64,000 nt of DNA from Victivallales bacterium (lineage in GTDB: Bacteria > Verrucomicrobiota > Lentisphaeria > Oligosphaerales > Oligosphaeraceae): contig JAFPYX010000054.1 of the NCBI GenBank assembly GCA_017417585.1, forward strand, positions 1 through 64,000. The letters are read 5' to 3'. Below the pieces are notes generated by a model. The model was not told the DNA's origin. It was given only the letters and a program-made list of their open reading frames with translations, and ran no database searches. Position 1 is the first letter of the stretch, and every line of letters begins with the position of its first letter. A program made the translations under genes and the position numbers. This document shows, piece after piece, positions 63,961 through 64,000 of the stretch.

Positions 63961-64000
63961 GTCCGATGCCTGACACCCGATGCCCCGCCCTGGCGCCCTG
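63961..64000. repeat. Heptamer array at the right edge
   Basis: CCGATGC, CTGACAC, CCGATGC, CCCGCCC, TGGCGCC at period 7 run off the window edge. The CTGAC and CCCGCCC words recall the array at 62940-63056. Confidence 0.6.

Overview
The window looks like a chromosomal segment of a diderm, probably anaerobic, sugar-using bacterium of the PVC group, most likely Lentisphaerota/Victivallales or a close relative. This placement is inferred from gene content: Gfo/Idh/MocA oxidoreductases, several unusual glycoside-hydrolase-like proteins, a LamG-DUF4091-type exported protein, an EpmA-type lysyl ligase, and a short conserved protein (44930-45472) that I associate with PVC genomes. An outer membrane is indicated by an MlaA/VacJ domain and a heptosyltransferase. 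Anaerobic growth is suggested by radical-SAM ThiH. Most of the window is GC-rich; the genes at 8341-10347 and 63207-63959, and a patch inside 22275-24143, are visibly AT-richer. No insertion sequence, prophage or CRISPR array was seen.

Layout. 1-8032: nitroreductase-like fragment, MlaA-hydrolase fusion, EF-G-like GTPase, then nadD (with a long repetitive N-terminus), rsfS and a mannose-1-phosphate guanylyltransferase. 8341-16156: zinc-ribbon membrane protein, a tyrosine-phosphatase lipoprotein gene broken by an in-frame TAA, dnaG, a TPR lipoprotein and recN. 16253-18277: a Gfo/Idh oxidoreductase with a sugar isomerase. 18489-22211: a TPP riboswitch with an intrinsic terminator ahead of thiS-thiF-thiG-thiH-thiE. 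22275-32984: a reverse-strand block with a large membrane protein, an ADP-ribosylglycohydrolase-family protein and four carbohydrate-related proteins. 33136-37609: exported YbjN-like protein, NhaC antiporter, rlmB, a Cys-rich mini-protein and a second Gfo/Idh enzyme.

37986-48596 (plus strand): carB, sugar nucleotidyltransferase, N-acetylhexosamine-kinase-like protein, ROK-like protein, conserved PVC protein, trkA and trkH. 48626-48882: tRNA-Met and tRNA-Lys. 48969-55673 (minus): phosphotransferase, LplT-like MFS transporter, ispD, Cys-cluster protein, serS and malic enzyme. 55845-64000: rpoZ, heptosyltransferase, accD, a 545-base spacer rich in inverted repeats, radC, dus, trmL, epmA, a xerD-like recombinase and an S23-type four-helix protein.

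The most unusual signal is not a gene. Many intergenic junctions carry short tandem arrays with a fixed period of 7 or 9 bases. The words differ between loci, many contain a stop trinucleotide, and several arrays lie directly in front of start codons that lack a Shine-Dalgarno sequence. Two related palindromes of a second repeat family, plus a 105-bp inverted-repeat element at the end of radC, suggest that small dispersed elements have colonised the gene junctions.
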